From: Zoroaster sp. YZ-2022
Lineage: Eukaryota > Echinodermata > Asteroidea > Forcipulatida > Zoroasteridae
DNA length: 64,000 nt
Direction: 5' to 3'
NCBI GenBank assembly: GCA_029582265.1
Contig: CM055828.1
Span: forward strand, 8,079,902 to 8,143,901
The position numbers and the translations under genes were made by a program. Positions 1 to 11,047 of this stretch are shown here, in pieces. Each line of letters opens with the position of its first letter. The stretch's first letter is position 1. The notes under the pieces are model-generated. The model saw only the letters and a program-made list of their open reading frames with translations, was not told the DNA's origin and did not search any database.

Positions 1-385
1 TTTGAAAAATAATTATTAGCAGTCGGTGGCCCCTAGTCAATATAAGAAGGTGGGGATAAGCGCCAATGTCGATTGGCCATTTGGATTGCTATGAATGAGT
101 GGGTTAGGTTCACATTGTCAGACTTCATTGCTGATAAATTGTACTTCAGCAGCTTGCTTGCCTTATTGTTGTATTTTTTTGTTTCCCCCTTTTGTTTGTT
201 AGTTTGTTTTGTTTGATTCCTTGCTTGATTTCTTGTTTGTTTGTTTGTATGTTTTTTGTTTGCTTGTTGGGTGTGTGTTTGTTTGTCTTGTATATTAGGG
301 TCAGCCTTGAGTTTCTGGAATGACAACATGGTCTCCTAATCCTCTACTGTGGAGGAATTAAGAACATAAATCTTTAATTGATGAG
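1..385. other. Non-coding, TTTG-rich stretch
   Basis: No gene is seen. About 179-295 is a loose run of TTTG and TTG repeats. A minus-strand open frame runs through it, but its product is only K, Q, T and N and it is explained by the simple repeat. Confidence 0.6.
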
Positions 386-684
386 TGGAGTGCCATGGTC
401 GAGCGGTTTGGTGCATCGGATTTGTGTTCTGATGGCTGAGTCGTCAGAATGTGAGTTCGAATCCCAACCGCGACCGTGGTACTTGTGTCCTTGAGCAAGA
501 CACGTTACCATAATTCACCCAGGAGTAAATGGGTACCTGTGAGGGCAGAGTTGGTTGTTGTGTTTGATTAGCCCAGGGAGCTGAGATGGTTTCAGGAATG
601 ATTTATGCGCCTTATGAGCAGGGGTAATAATGTACAGCGCTTTGATACCTTGTTTAAAAGCGCTTTAAAATGCTCGACATTATA
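386..684 (+). mobile_element. tRNA-derived SINE, family A, copy 1
   Basis: The copy starts with TGGAGTGCC and a tRNA-like head. An A box (TGGTCGAGCGG, 396-406) and a B box (GTTCGAATC, 455-463) are both intact and correctly ordered for an internal RNA polymerase III promoter. The conserved body follows (GAGCAAGACAC, then GGGTACCTGTGAGGGC, then the GAGCAGGGGTAATAATG block). The middle is shortened compared with the copies at 7568 and 21231, and the 3' end reads into an A/T-rich tail that is not the usual ATT repeat. Leu- or Ser-tRNA ancestry is likely from the long head but not proven. Confidence 0.85.
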
Positions 685-698
685 ATTGATGTATGATA

Positions 699-970
699 CA
701 GGCCTGTGATTTCTCAGGATTTTTGTTTACAAATCTCCCTTTGCCTCAAAATTGTTTTGAAAGAAGAGAAGTAGCCACCAAGGAAATAAAGAAGTAGCCT
801 GCATTGTGTCCAAACCTCTAGTTTCTTGTTTGTGGGGATGTGAAGAGTCTGTAAATCCTACAAAAATAAACATCCAGGAGGTTCAGGGGGCTTTGTCCTC
901 TAGACCAAGGGGAGTCCAAGGTCTGCTACCCATTTTTCGGGATTTTTTTTACTTTTGTCAAATCACACCC
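699..970 (+). repeat. Interspersed repeat B, copy 1
   Basis: The segment matches 20083-20505 and 24265-24590. Shared landmarks are AGGCCTGTGATTTCT at the left, AAGTAGCCACCAAGGAA, CTCTAGTTTCTTGTTTGTGG, GGGGGCTTTGTC and a right edge of CAAATCACACCC. The small open frame in it is shared by all copies because the repeat is shared. The class is not recognised. The clean insertion of copy 3 into another repeat shows that it moves as a unit. Confidence 0.75.
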
Positions 971-1894
971 TTGCTGATTTTATCAAGAAAAAGGTATTAA
1001 AGATTGCATGTATCCATATGTTCTGATTAGCATGTCAACATTTTTTCATTGGGAAACATAAATTGTTTGACAAATCTAGACACATTAACGTGAACGTCGC
1101 TGCAATTGTATCATGACGTTATCACAAAGTGCATTTGTGGGAAACCTGGCTTTAAAATGCGATGTGAATGCACTTGATAACTTGAATACATGTTGAGTTA
1201 CAGGCTTTAAGGCAAAGGCACCATCCCAGACCAATCTGCTAGACTTAAACTTTTTGTCCTTGTGGTGAGAGTAATGAGACATTCACTGCTTGATTGATAC
1301 TGATAGTCTAGCCAAAGTGCATCCATAAAGTATCCAGTTAGTACAGAACTACAGGATTGTATAAGGGTGTCGCATATAGAGCAGGCTAAATGGATCCAGT
1401 TCCAGCAATGAATGCCCATGAAAAATTAATTTGAATGGAAAATAAAGTAGTAAAGGATCTACATGAACTTATAGTATGTATATATCCCTGTAATTTCCTC
1501 CCAATCCTACTTATTTGTGTAAGATTTATTTAAACTGGAAACATTATACCTTGACATTTATTTCAATAACTAGTAAGAAACAACAAAACAGTATATAACA
1601 GCAATGTATTATACAATATACAAAATATAATTATTTGATTTCTGAATAAATAATCAATATAGACTTTTGTACATGCAGTGAATACATACAGTAATGTTGA
1701 TGTGACAGAATGTATATTTCATGCGGGCAAATCTCATGGGCACATCCCGGTCTTCCGTAAACTTGATGGTAACTCTGCATGGTGATAACCTTTGACCCCT
1801 TTGCTGCCTGCCTACCAGCCAAGCCATCATGACCGGCAAGATGAAAATGTAGGGGGAGGCAGGGGTTCACAAGATAATGTATGGCAAATTCAAC
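971..1894. other. No recognisable feature
   Basis: This is A/T-rich sequence without a coding signature, tRNA-like motif or clear repeat. The open frames here are short and have no family resemblance. Confidence 0.5.
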
Positions 1895-2186
1895 TCTCCC
1901 CCCACCTCCCCCCACCTCACCCCACCTCACCCCACCTTCCCCCACCTCACCCCACCTCACCCCACCTCCCTCACCTCACCCCACTTCCCCCACACCTCAC
2001 CCCACTTCCCCCACCTCACCTCACCCCACTTCCCCCACCTCACCTCACCCCACCTCACCTCACCCCACCTCACCTCACCTCACCCCACCTCACCCCACCT
2101 CACCTCACCCCACCTCACCCCACCCCACCCCACCCCACCCCACCTCACCCCACCTCACCACCCACCTCTCACCACCCACCTCCCCC
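1895..2186. repeat. C-rich (CCCCACCTCA-like) tandem array
   Basis: About 290 bp are built almost wholly of CCCCACCT and CCCCACCTCA units in irregular order, with almost no G on the + strand. All three forward frames are open, giving Pro/His/Thr/Ser/Leu strings. That is a property of the composition, not of a gene. Strand asymmetry of this kind can form unusual DNA structures on the G-rich strand. Confidence 0.9.
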
Positions 2187-2604
2187 GTGGAATCTGCCAT
2201 CATAAGTATACCATCAAACTAACCTGTGACAGGGTCAGGTTCTCATAAACTGTTTGTGTTTTCCAAGAAAAAGATGAAACACAGTAACAGGTTTTGTATG
2301 TTTTTGTGCTTTACATTCAACATAACTCTTTTTTTTTAATTTTTTTTTCAAGACACCCTGGATGCATTTGTGACACTTCCTTGTTGATCATTAATGTTCT
2401 GGTTTATTCAGTTTCTGTCTGATGTATGAAAGTTCAATCCTTCACTTATACATGCATATGTGATGATGATGTTAGTGGTGACATGACATGGTTTATAGTA
2501 TTGCTTGAGCATGATGGGTATGTGGATGGTGCTTGAGGGCAAAGTCACAGTCTGTTATTTTCATTTGGTAAACATTAACCCCTGTTCTGTGCAGCCTTTG
2601 ACAG
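2187..2604. other. No recognisable feature
   Basis: Unique-looking A/T-rich DNA with a T-run at about 2331-2350. No gene is seen. Confidence 0.5.
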
Positions 2605-3020
2605 TGATGAATTAGATGGAAATGTCAGATACATGTATGAGGAGCCTAGGCAATATGGGTTGGGGGGGCAGACACCCATTATGAGATTGGGTGAAGACGC
2701 CTATATTAGGATTGGCTGCAAGCAACCAGATTACATTGACTACCCGGATGGGTGCTGACACCCTGGAATTGCCTGCAGGCACACAGATGAGGATGGGTGC
2801 TGGTACCCAGATAGACTCTGATGTAGACACCCAGATGGGAAGCGTTTACATTGTACTTACACTTGGATAAGATGCAAATGAGGTTGGGTGCTGGTACCAA
2901 ATGGAATCAGTTGTAGACACCAAGTTGTAATTGGGTGAAGACACCCATATGGAATTGGGTGTAGGCACCCAGATGAGGTTGGATGCAGGCACACAGATCT
3001 AGAATTGGGTACAGACACCC

Positions 3021-3260
3021 AGATGGAAGTGCAGGCACCCAGATGGAAGTGCAGGCACCCAGATGGAAGTGCAGGCACCCAGATGGAAGTGCAGGCACCC
3101 AGATGGAAGTGCAGGCACCCAGATGGAAGTGCAGGCACCCAGATGGAAGTGCAGGCACCCAGATGGAAGTGCAGGCACCCAGATGGAAGTGCAGGCACCC
3201 AGATGGAAGTGCAGGCACCCAGATGGAAGTGCAGGCACCCAGATGGAAGTGCAGGCACCC
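3021..3260. repeat. Perfect 12 x 20-bp minisatellite
   Basis: Twelve exact head-to-tail copies of AGATGGAAGTGCAGGCACCC occupy 240 bp with no mismatch. Because 20 is not a multiple of 3, the reading frame cycles every 60 bp. Long open frames exist on both strands, but none has coding character. Perfect identity indicates recent expansion. Confidence 0.97.
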
Positions 3261-3368
3261 AGATAGATTAAGGTGAAGAAACCCAAATAGAATCGGGTGC
3301 AGACACCCAAATGAGGTACAAGCCCAGTGCACCCAGGTGAAACTAGGTGCAATGGTTTAGATGAAGCC

Positions 3369-3466
3369 ATTTGTAGACACCCATTTGTAGACACCCATTT
3401 GTAGACACCCATTTGTAGACACCCATTTGTAGACACCCATTTGTAGACACCCATTTGTAGACACCT
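3369..3466. repeat. 7 x 14-bp minisatellite
   Basis: Seven copies of ATTTGTAGACACCC, the last ending in CCT. It lies inside the larger minisatellite field and is an independent local expansion of the GTAGACACCC core. Confidence 0.95.
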
Positions 3467-4168
3467 AGATGAGGTCGGGCACAGTGCATTCATCCAGTTG
3501 GAATCAGCGGTGGAGACACCCAGATAGTACTGAGATTGAATCAGGCATAGAAACCCCGGATGGAATTGGGTTCAGACACCCCAGATGGAATTGGGTACAG
3601 ACCCCCTGGGTGGATTCAGCCATAGACACCCTGGATGGATTCAGCCGTAGACTGAAATAGAATCGGGTGTAGTCACTCAAATGAGGTACAAGCCCAGTGC
3701 ACCCAGGTGAAACTGGGTGCAAGGGTTTAGATGAAGCCATGCGTAGACACCCATTTTTAATCGGTTGTAGACACCCAGATGAGGTCAGGCACAGTGCAGG
3801 CACCCAGATGGAATCAGCAGTGGAGACACCCAGACGGTAATGGATGCAGACACCCAAACTGGATTTTGGGCAGACATAAGTTGTCAACAGACGGATCTCT
3901 ATAAATGCTTTACATCCATATGTTTGGAAGCTGTGGCTTGCCTTAAGAAAAATGCAAAAATCAATGGTACTTGTCACTGCGTAAAGAACCTATGGACATT
4001 TTGTTATCAGAAAGATCATTGCCGTTGTGCACTAGTCTGTGCAACTCTCACAGTGATTTGTATCAGCGGAAATGTCATGAGTCAATCAGGGATTGGGTAA
4101 AGGCACCCAGATGTAATTGGGTACAGACACCCGGTTTGGGTGCAGAGAATTATTCAGATAATTATTCA

Positions 4169-4228
4169 ATGTATAGTACACATGCATACTACCTATTATA
4201 ATAGGTAGTATGCATGTGTACTATACAT
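4169..4228. repeat. Perfect 60-bp palindrome
   Basis: The left arm 4169-4198 is the exact reverse complement of 4199-4228, with no spacer and no mismatch. It would fold into a 30-bp stem as DNA cruciform or as RNA. It sits just beyond the right edge of the minisatellite field. Confidence 0.97.
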
Positions 4229-4229
4229 A

Positions 4230-4600
4230 AGCTTATTGGTAATGTTGGTAAAAATGATTCTATGAGTATACTTGACTCTCTTTGATGATAAACAACCAAC
4301 CTGTTGGTTTCATTAGATTAATTCAGTTAATTTTTTTCATCAAGTTTTCAATTCATTATTAAGTTGTATAATTTTTAAGAACAGAAAGAAAAGGCAATCA
4401 TTCATTTGGGAATTTAGGAAAGATTAATATTTCTTAAATTTGAACTGGACGTTATATAAGTGTTCTTAAAATGACGGCACCTCACCTGAAATTATCTTCA
4501 GGGAAGATTTATTTCATTATCAAGTTTACACAGAGTATGATTGACATTAAAATCAACAATTGGGTTATTTTTCAATTACTATTCCTATACCTTAACTTAA
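4230..4600 (+). repeat. Diverged interspersed repeat H
   Basis: Weak but ordered matches to the H family: AACAACCAACCTGT at about 4288, then AAAATGACGGCACCT at about 4468, then CATTATCAAGTTTACAC at about 4515. The family order is CCAACCTGTGAAAGTTTC, then ATGATAGCACCTGAGACAG, then CATCATCAACTTTACACC. The copy is old. Confidence 0.45.
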
Positions 4601-5534
4601 AGTATCTGGTGTATGCATTTGTCATAATTTTATAAAAAATAAATAAAAATAAAACAGAGATCTTGTGGTTGATTTAAACAGGAAATGGCGGAGACCTTTG
4701 CAAATGGTTGTGTTCAGTAGGGCTGTTCATTCCACTAACAGTCCTTGCCGTCTGATTCAAGAAAGAGTCAAATAAAGGCATTTAACAAATGAGTCTTTAA
4801 AAGCCTTGTCATGTACATGTACCCTGATCAGTGGAGTCATTTGCAGTTCCCATTATGCACAGTATCCCCTGCACTGATCACATTCAAATTTGGGTGTTTA
4901 TCCATTAACTGTACTCTCCTGAGATCACTCAACACACACCTGCCACACATGCACATTAACCAGGAGTAAGCAAACTGCCACTTTAAGAATTTAATTTGAG
5001 GTTCTTGGAGGACTTCTCACGGAGACTGGGACCATTAACAATATGAAATCATTAAGACTATCAGCCATCAGGCTGGGCTCTGGTGAATAACAAACCTGGG
5101 CTTATGAGTATCAACCCATGTTGTTAAAGTGAGGCCAGAAAGGTTTGGAGGCCTGAGGGGGTATTGGAGATGGGTTATCGGAGATGGGTTATCTAGAGCA
5201 GGGGTCCCATCTGAATTTACAGGGAGTTATTACCATCAAAACATTTTCTGATTTTTAATGATGGGAACATGGGATGTGTTTTTTCCTCAAAATCAGACAG
5301 AACAAGCACAAATTATGTTTTTTTTTTAGATTTTGAGAAAAAAACCCATCTCTTCACATTTAGATACAGTTCGTTTTCCTGTTATTACCTACATAGACAA
5401 AAAGTCTTAATAAATACTCTTAATTAAAATAGCATAAAAGGGATTATGAATGTATGAATATATTTAAACATTTAAAAAAAAAATTAAATTTAAACAGAAT
5501 AAGAGAAAATCCCCTTTCTCAATGAAAGTAAGAA
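4601..5534. other. No recognisable feature
   Basis: A/T-rich DNA without gene-like open frames or recognisable repeats. Confidence 0.5.
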
Positions 5535-5700
5535 ACAACATCAATTGTAAGTAATATTTGTAGCTTTGCAATGTTAAAAGGATAAGTAAAGACTGTTTGC
5601 GGTAACGCCATGTGAAACTCTCACTTGAGTAGTAATAATTCTGAAAAGAACTGGAGGTTACAACTTGACATTTCGAACAGGATCATCAATAGTTATAAAT
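5535..5700 (+). repeat. Foldback repeat D, left half only
   Basis: Matches one arm of the D family: GTAGCTTTGCAATG, AAGACTGTTTGCGG, GAGTAGTAATAATTCTGAAAAG and ACTGGAGGTTACAAC. The matching inverted arm seen at 25.4, 27.6 and 49.7 kb is missing here, so this is a truncated copy. Confidence 0.65.
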
Positions 5701-5810
5701 GTTAGGCCTCTGCCCTTCGTTTCTATATGTGATTCCTCCAGACAGAGAATGATTATCATTTTTTTTTTTTAGCAGTAAAACTCAAAGTCTACCTCCGGGA
5801 CAGAATGCTA

Positions 5811-6167
5811 TTATAATAATAATAATAATGTGTGGACTTATATAGCGCACGTATCCACCAACTAAGTGGTGCTCAAGGCGCATTATATCATTATACTCCT
5901 GCTCATAAGGCTCATAAATCATTCCTGAAACCATCTTAGCTCCCTGGGGAGTATACAGCTCAATTGCTGCCATTACAGCACATATAGGGCTAATCAACCA
6001 ACTCTGCCCTCACAGGTACCCATTTAACCCCTGGGTGGAGAGAAGCAATTATGGTTAAGTGTCTTGCTCAAGGACACAAGTGTCACGGCCGGGATTCGAA
6101 CCCACATTCTGCTGCTAACACCAGAACTTGAGTCCGGTAAGCTAGACCGCTCGGCCACGACACTCCA
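5811..6167 (-). mobile_element. tRNA-derived SINE, family A, copy 2
   Basis: Read on the minus strand, the copy begins TGGAGTGTCGTGGCCGAGCGG (A box at the right edge), passes a B box (GGTTCGAATCCC near 6090) and runs through the conserved body to TATATAAGTCCACAC and an ATT repeat (about 5811-5830). It is near full length with a few substitutions in the head. Confidence 0.92.
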
Positions 6168-6780
6168 CATTTTGACCAAACACTATTCAATATAAACAAT
6201 TGCCAGTCAGTCCGTCACAGTGGCTGTTACAGGTACACTTCACATGACTGCCTTGAGCTAAAAAAAAACCAAAAGAGAGTAATAAGGAGGTCCGTATATG
6301 TTGGTCAATATGGAGTACGCGTCACACAAAATGCAACACGCTTTTTTGTTATTGTCATTGATGAAGACAAACCTCTAACTCCCTAGGCCCACTTGCTTAC
6401 ACATAACCTGAATCCTCCAAAATCCTTCAGTAGTAAAGCAAGCACATGACATGTATGCACACATGTGTTTCTAATCTGTGATACATGTACATGGCCAGGG
6501 ACCCTACCTGCATGCATGGAGCAATAAACAGTGTCCACTGACCCAAGCACTGACCTTGCAATCACTACAACAAATATGGATGTACATGTACCATGGAAAG
6601 GCAAGTATGCCTAATGACCTCAATCCTCCAAAATCCTTCATTTTAGCAAAAGAGCATGTAGCATATTGTAACCTTAATCCTTCAAAATCCTTCACTTTAG
6701 CAAAGAGGATTTGGGAGGATTTGGGAAGGTTAGGGCAGGTTAGGGCTTTAGCTAATACATGTAAAATGTTGTCTTCGAAA
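6168..6780. repeat. Repeated AATCCTCCAAAATCCTTCA motifs
   Basis: The motif AATCCTCCAAAATCCTTCA occurs near 6411 and 6630, with a variant near 6675. The last two are followed by TTTAGCAAA-type sequence. It resembles the AATCCTCCAAAATCC stretch of the C elements at 29 kb and 31.8 kb, so this may be a rearranged relative. The rest of the interval shows nothing. Confidence 0.4.
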
Positions 6781-7009
6781 TAATCTAAGATAGCTTTACA
6801 TACAGCATTCATACGATGTATATGCTGCTGCTGTGTTTGTATAAAATGTATTGCATAACATATACTGTATGGATAAGTGTACAAGTTGTATTAGGGGTGT
6901 GGCTAAGTCTATAACTGCGATAGGCCAATTAACTTAAAAGTCTAGTTTTCTAAAATGGTGATGGTACAATAGACCATATGCATCAACATCACAGATTGAA
7001 AGACACCCT

Positions 7010-7385
7010 CGCGTAGATGGAAAAGAAGGTAGGACTGTGCGTTTTCGAATAATTTGGTAACCCGATATGCGAATTTTGATTTCGATCAAATATTCGATAT
7101 TCGAAGGCTGCCGATTGGTAATTGCGTCACATGATATAATGAGCACGCATGATAGATAAGACCTGACATAGCCTGGCCTACACCACGCAAATAACATTTT
7201 GAATAGGATGGGCTTGCAAATGTAAATGAGAGGATGATGGTGGGGGAGGGGGAAATAATGATGAAAAAAAAAACCAAATTCAATGTAAACTTTATTTTCT
7301 GCGGAAGCTGCATTTTTTTCTTCAAATATTCGAACTGGAAAAAACCAATCGGATAACCATCAATTGAATATTTGGTTATATGGCA
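7010..7385. mobile_element. Possible hAT-like element, poorly preserved
   Basis: It opens GGACTGTGCGTTTTCGAATAA, like the left end of the hAT-like copy at 18415 (GGGCTGTGCGTTTTCGGATA), and is rich in TTCGAATA-type motifs at both sides. Matching terminal repeats and a target duplication cannot be seen, so the call is weak. Confidence 0.35.
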
Positions 7386-7567
7386 TGTATGCACACTGGT
7401 CGTACATTCACTCAAAGAAGACCCTGCATGTTTATGCGCAGAGCCCATACATGAACCAATGAGAGACCTTCTTTTGACACTGAGCGAGGGCGCTCTTCAC
7501 TTTGTGACATCATATGCATGGGGTCTGTACATGTACATGCTTTGGCCTTTTGTCAATAGTGCATATT

Positions 7568-7930
7568 TGGAGTGCCATGGTCGAGCGGTTTAGTGCGTCG
7601 GATTTGTGTTCTGATGGCTGAGTCGTCAGAATGTGGGTTCGAATCCCAACCGCGACCATGGTGCTTGTGTCCTTGAGCAAGACACTTTACCATAATTGCT
7701 CCTCTCCACCCAGGGGTAAATGGGTACCTGTGAGGGCAGAGTTGGTTGTTGTGTTTGATTAGCCCTATATGCGCCGTAATGGCAGCAATTGGGCTGTATA
7801 CTCCCCAGGGAGCTGAGATGATTTCAGGAATGATTTATGAGCCTGATGAGCAGGGGTAATAATGCCATGCGCCTTGAGCACCAGTTTGGTGGATACGTGC
7901 GCCATATAAGTCCACATTATTATTATTATA
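7568..7930 (+). mobile_element. tRNA-derived SINE, family A, copy 3 (near full length)
   Basis: One of the most complete copies. The head has A and B boxes. The body has GTGTCCTTGAGCAAGACAC and CTCCACCCAGGGGTAAATGG. The distal part has GCGCCTTGAGCACCAGTTTG and ATATAAGTCCAC, and the tail is ATT repeats. At about 360 bp it gives the reference length for the family in this window. Confidence 0.95.
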
Positions 7931-7931
7931 T

Positions 7932-8153
7932 TTAAAAGGACAGTATCATCATGATCAGAGCAGACATTCAACAGGGCATGGAATCGGTGTCCTAGCTTAA
8001 GATGAACACAGTGAATTACTGGCTCATTTATGCAGCAGCAGTGGTAATCATGACCTTATCATGTGGGTATTATTTTCAGTTACTGAGTTTTAATCTAAAC
8101 ACTAGCACTCCGATTCCATGCCGTGTTGATCGTGACGATATTGTCCCTATAAG
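7932..8153 (+). mobile_element. TTAA-type MITE T, copy 1
   Basis: About 222 bp with long inverted ends. The left reads TTAAAAGGACAGTATCATC then CAACAGGGCATGGAATC. The right reads GATTCCATGCCGTGTTGATC then GATATTGTCCCTATAA. A second copy lies at 14292-14512. There is no coding capacity. It directly abuts the ATT tail of the SINE. Confidence 0.85.
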
Positions 8154-8994
8154 ATCACATGGTACATGTTGTGAAATTGTCTACAACAAAAGATTGATTA
8201 TGTTCATTAAAACTGTTGATGTATAATTGTAATAACACAAAGTCTCAATAGAACATCTCATCACTGTGTCCTGATGCAATTTCCTGATACATACAAATTA
8301 TTTGACAGAGTAATATAAATAGACATAAACACCACATAAACACCACATACATAAACACCACATACATAAACACCACATACATAAACACCATTTGTCAAAG
8401 AAGTACAGAAACCTACTGAACTAGAACTTTTACAGGTCATAGAACTTCAGGTTTTTGTGTTGTGGAACGTAGCCAATGAAAATAGCTTAGCGGCGACACA
8501 GTGTGAAATGTAAAGTTCCTGAAGTGACTTGTTTCCGATAAGAACGGTTGGCTTTAACTTGACAGTCACGGTCACTGTGCTTCAATTAGCGTCTTCAGGA
8601 GAAACTTCTGCCTTTTACCTTGTCCTCTTCTTTCTCCTTGAGACAGTAGTCAGACCATACTGATAAAAATGCCTCCGTAAACCATCAGTACTTATCAGAA
8701 CTATGTAATCTAGAGATTACATTCACATGATATATCCACAAGTAAAAGGCCTGCATGATAGAGATTTCTTGATTCACATTACACTATAGTTATGGAGGAG
8801 TCTGAATTCTGCAAGCTAAGTTAAAATCTGTTGATGTGTCATGTAAATAATTGATGTTCAAAATAATGAAATACAGAGTACTTGAATTTGACTACATATT
8901 TTTTTCTTATCCAACCATTACAGCCTGATAGAAATGCATGGGGAAAGGTAGACTGGAAAATTGTAGTAATACATACAGTGTGTATCATTAGGAA
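8154..8994. other. No gene; short 15-bp tandem repeat inside
   Basis: The only structured part is about 8332-8390, roughly four copies of ATAAACACCACATAC. The rest is featureless. Confidence 0.6.
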
Positions 8995-9266
8995 ATATAC
9001 TACTCAAAACAATTTAGGGAACACCGGAATAATCTCAGTTAAAGCAAGATCATTTTTTTCATATAAACACAATGTTTCACAGAATTGATGAGAAACAACT
9101 GCACAATGAAACAGATGATAAAGGATGCATGTAATGATTACACATTTCATGACATGACTACTGAAAGAGAGAGGGGGTTGCAAATGAAAATCCCGGTTCA
9201 TGGAACATTTCAAACCTATTTGATGTTAAAAATCCGGTGTTCCCTAAATTGTTTTGAGTAGTATAT
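8995..9266. mobile_element. Tc1/mariner-like MITE, copy 1
   Basis: A 272-bp element with perfect 33-bp terminal inverted repeats (8995-9027 and 9234-9266). The ends read ATATACTACTCAAAACAATT and continue to AGGGAACACCGG. Flanking TA dinucleotides and this type of end fit Tc1/mariner target use. The interior has no transposase, so it is non-autonomous. A second copy is at 54369-54604. Confidence 0.9.
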
Positions 9267-9669
9267 ACAATGTAAGAGCTTTCTGGTAAATCTAAACATA
9301 ACTAACATGTTTTTGCAATAGATAATCCTTCATTTTCTTCATGAATTCACAATTAATATCTCCAGAGGGATTATTTACAGGATGTTTAAAAATAATTACG
9401 TATAAAAGAGGGGGGGGGGGGGGGGGATTGCTTTACTTTAAATGTCATGTTGACTTTCTTAATGCCTGTTATTCCTAAATGAGTGGTAGCTAGCTTAAAT
9501 GCTTCACCAAACAATGAAAATGACACACGCACGAACGTGGACACGCATAAATTAGTTTGTGCTTGAGCTGGAACATTTATGTTGAAGAGATTGCTGCTCT
9601 CATAAATTAAATTGATTGTCACAGCCTCATAGGAACAACAGATTTTAGGATCACATACCGTCAACTTAA
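9267..9669. other. No gene; G-run
   Basis: The interval contains an uninterrupted run of G at about 9410-9426. Nothing else is recognisable. Confidence 0.5.
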
Positions 9670-9899
9670 GATTTCCCATGCACAAAGTATGGTGGCTAAG
9701 AGAGGCCTCACAAATCGGGCAAATGTTCATACCCCTATGTGAAGATGTCGTTTAAAACACAGCTCGGCAGAATTCCAATCGATCCGGCAATTTTGCCTGC
9801 AATTGGACATCGTTTCATAGCAACAAAAAAAAGAAGGAAATTAAAAATGCTGACACACTGGTCTGAGGTGACACATGCGGAGACCAGAAACCAGAGACT
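9670..9899 (-). mobile_element. TIR element E, partial copy
   Basis: Reverse-oriented partial copy. The terminal repeat GAGACCAGAAACCAGAGACT is at 9880-9899. The interior shares GGACATCGTTTCATAGC and TAAGAGAGGCCTCACAAAT with the other E copies. The other terminus is missing. It faces the copy at 10018 in opposite orientation. Confidence 0.8.
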
Positions 9900-10017
9900 T
9901 TTTTATTTTGGCCTCATGATAAATGTAAACAATGCTTTCCTTTTCAAATTGAATATCTTAAAAGTAATGTATTAGATTGGAAATTTTAATGTGAGGCAAA
10001 AAAAAAAAAAAAAATCG

Positions 10018-10335
10018 CTGGTTTCTGGTCTCTGTGTGCATCGCCTCGGACATTAGCATTTTTATTTATTTAAATTTTTTTTATTTTTTTGGCTATAAAA
10101 TGATGTCTAATTGTGTTTTAAACTGACTTTTCACATAGGGGTACGAAGATTTGCTCGATTTGTGAGGCCTCTCTTAGCCATCATACTTTGTGTTTTGGAA
10201 ATTTGGTCTGGTTCCAATAACTGTGTATATACATGTATCATGTATTTCACTGGTTGTTGAGGGAAAAAAGATTACCCCCCAAAAAAGCGTCACTGCACTG
10301 ATTTTGAAGCTGACCTATGACCAGAAACTGGAGAC
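10018..10335 (+). mobile_element. TIR element E, copy 2
   Basis: Near-complete: the left end is CTGGTTTCTGGTCTC and the right end GACCAGAAACTGGAGAC. The interior is shared with 9670-9899 (inverted), 32831-33455 and 36661-36980. It is non-coding and is a probable non-autonomous DNA transposon. Confidence 0.85.
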
Positions 10336-11047
10336 TTTTTTGGTGGGGCCTTAAATGACTAGGTGTTAATTTGATGATGGTATTTTTCTCCCTTAAAAAT
10401 AATTTTGTCTGAGGTGCTGTCATTTTTAAGAAAATTGAAGTGAATTGAGGAAAGAGTTTTTAAAAAAATTTTTTTTGAATGAATATGAAAAAATCTGAAT
10501 GCATATTTGCCATACTCTCATTAACTATACCATGTATTAAAGCAGAAAATTATTAAGGAATAATGCAACGCCACTTGTCTCCTTTGGTCCATCCCCTGAG
10601 ATTCAACATTTTGTCACAGATACACTGTGCAGTCATAGCTAGCTATTGACACCACAGTCCATATTAATGCAAATTTTTCCACTGCTGAAATGAAATATCT
10701 AATATGCCAGATTAATTTTTACATCCGCCAGATGTTCATGACTAGAATAAAACGATAATTAAAGGCTTTGTACAACAATTAATGTCAACTCTGACATATT
10801 GTTGAAATGATAATGTCATCTGTGGTGGCAGGTTTTCATCCATTCCATTGGATTTTCTTTTTGCATTTTCACCCGTTTAAAGGTTTGTTGAAATAAAAAA
10901 CTACCAACATATATTTCATATTTGGAACAATGTTGGTTGTTTTTGTCAGTCAGTATTAAAGATCTAGGCGTATTCGTCTTCAAATTGAATATTTCAGAGA
11001 TTTCTTTAAAATTGTGGAGCTGGTTAGAACAGTCCCTGGAAAAAATC
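10336..11047. other. No gene; possible trace of repeat H
   Basis: GTTAATTTGATGATGGTAT near 10365 resembles the H family read in reverse. Otherwise A/T-rich and featureless. Confidence 0.4.

Larger units (their letters stand above)
2605..4140. repeat. Minisatellite field of degenerate ACCCAGATG units
   Basis: For about 1.5 kb the sequence repeats variants of a 20-26 bp unit built on GACACCCAGATGGAATTGGG. Units are degenerate at the flanks and nearly identical in the middle. Two homogeneous blocks are listed separately (3021-3260 and 3369-3466). A longer segment is also duplicated: the stretch ending in GTACAAGCCCAGTGCACCC occurs near 3317 and again near 3688. About 3890-4075 is a non-repeat island inside the field. 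Confidence 0.85.

Noticed and set aside
33..329. 98-codon minus-strand K/Q/T-rich frame
   Set aside because: It is explained by the TTTG/TTG simple repeat.
386..480. A genuine tRNA gene
   Set aside because: A and B boxes are present but the sequence between and after them does not form a tRNA cloverleaf, and the same head occurs on several dispersed copies with a common non-tRNA body, so it is a SINE.
1792..2248. Three overlapping + strand open frames of 113-137 codons rich in Pro, His, Thr and Ser
   Set aside because: All three frames are open because the CCCCACCT array lacks stops. The composition explains them.
3021..3260. CRISPR-like regular short repeats
   Set aside because: Repeats are head-to-tail with no spacers, and the DNA is plainly animal.
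2857..3493. Long repetitive open frames on both strands (repeats of CLHFHLGACTSIWVP type and the reverse)
   Set aside because: They are produced by twelve identical 20-bp units cycling through frames. There is no coding bias and no splice or start evidence.
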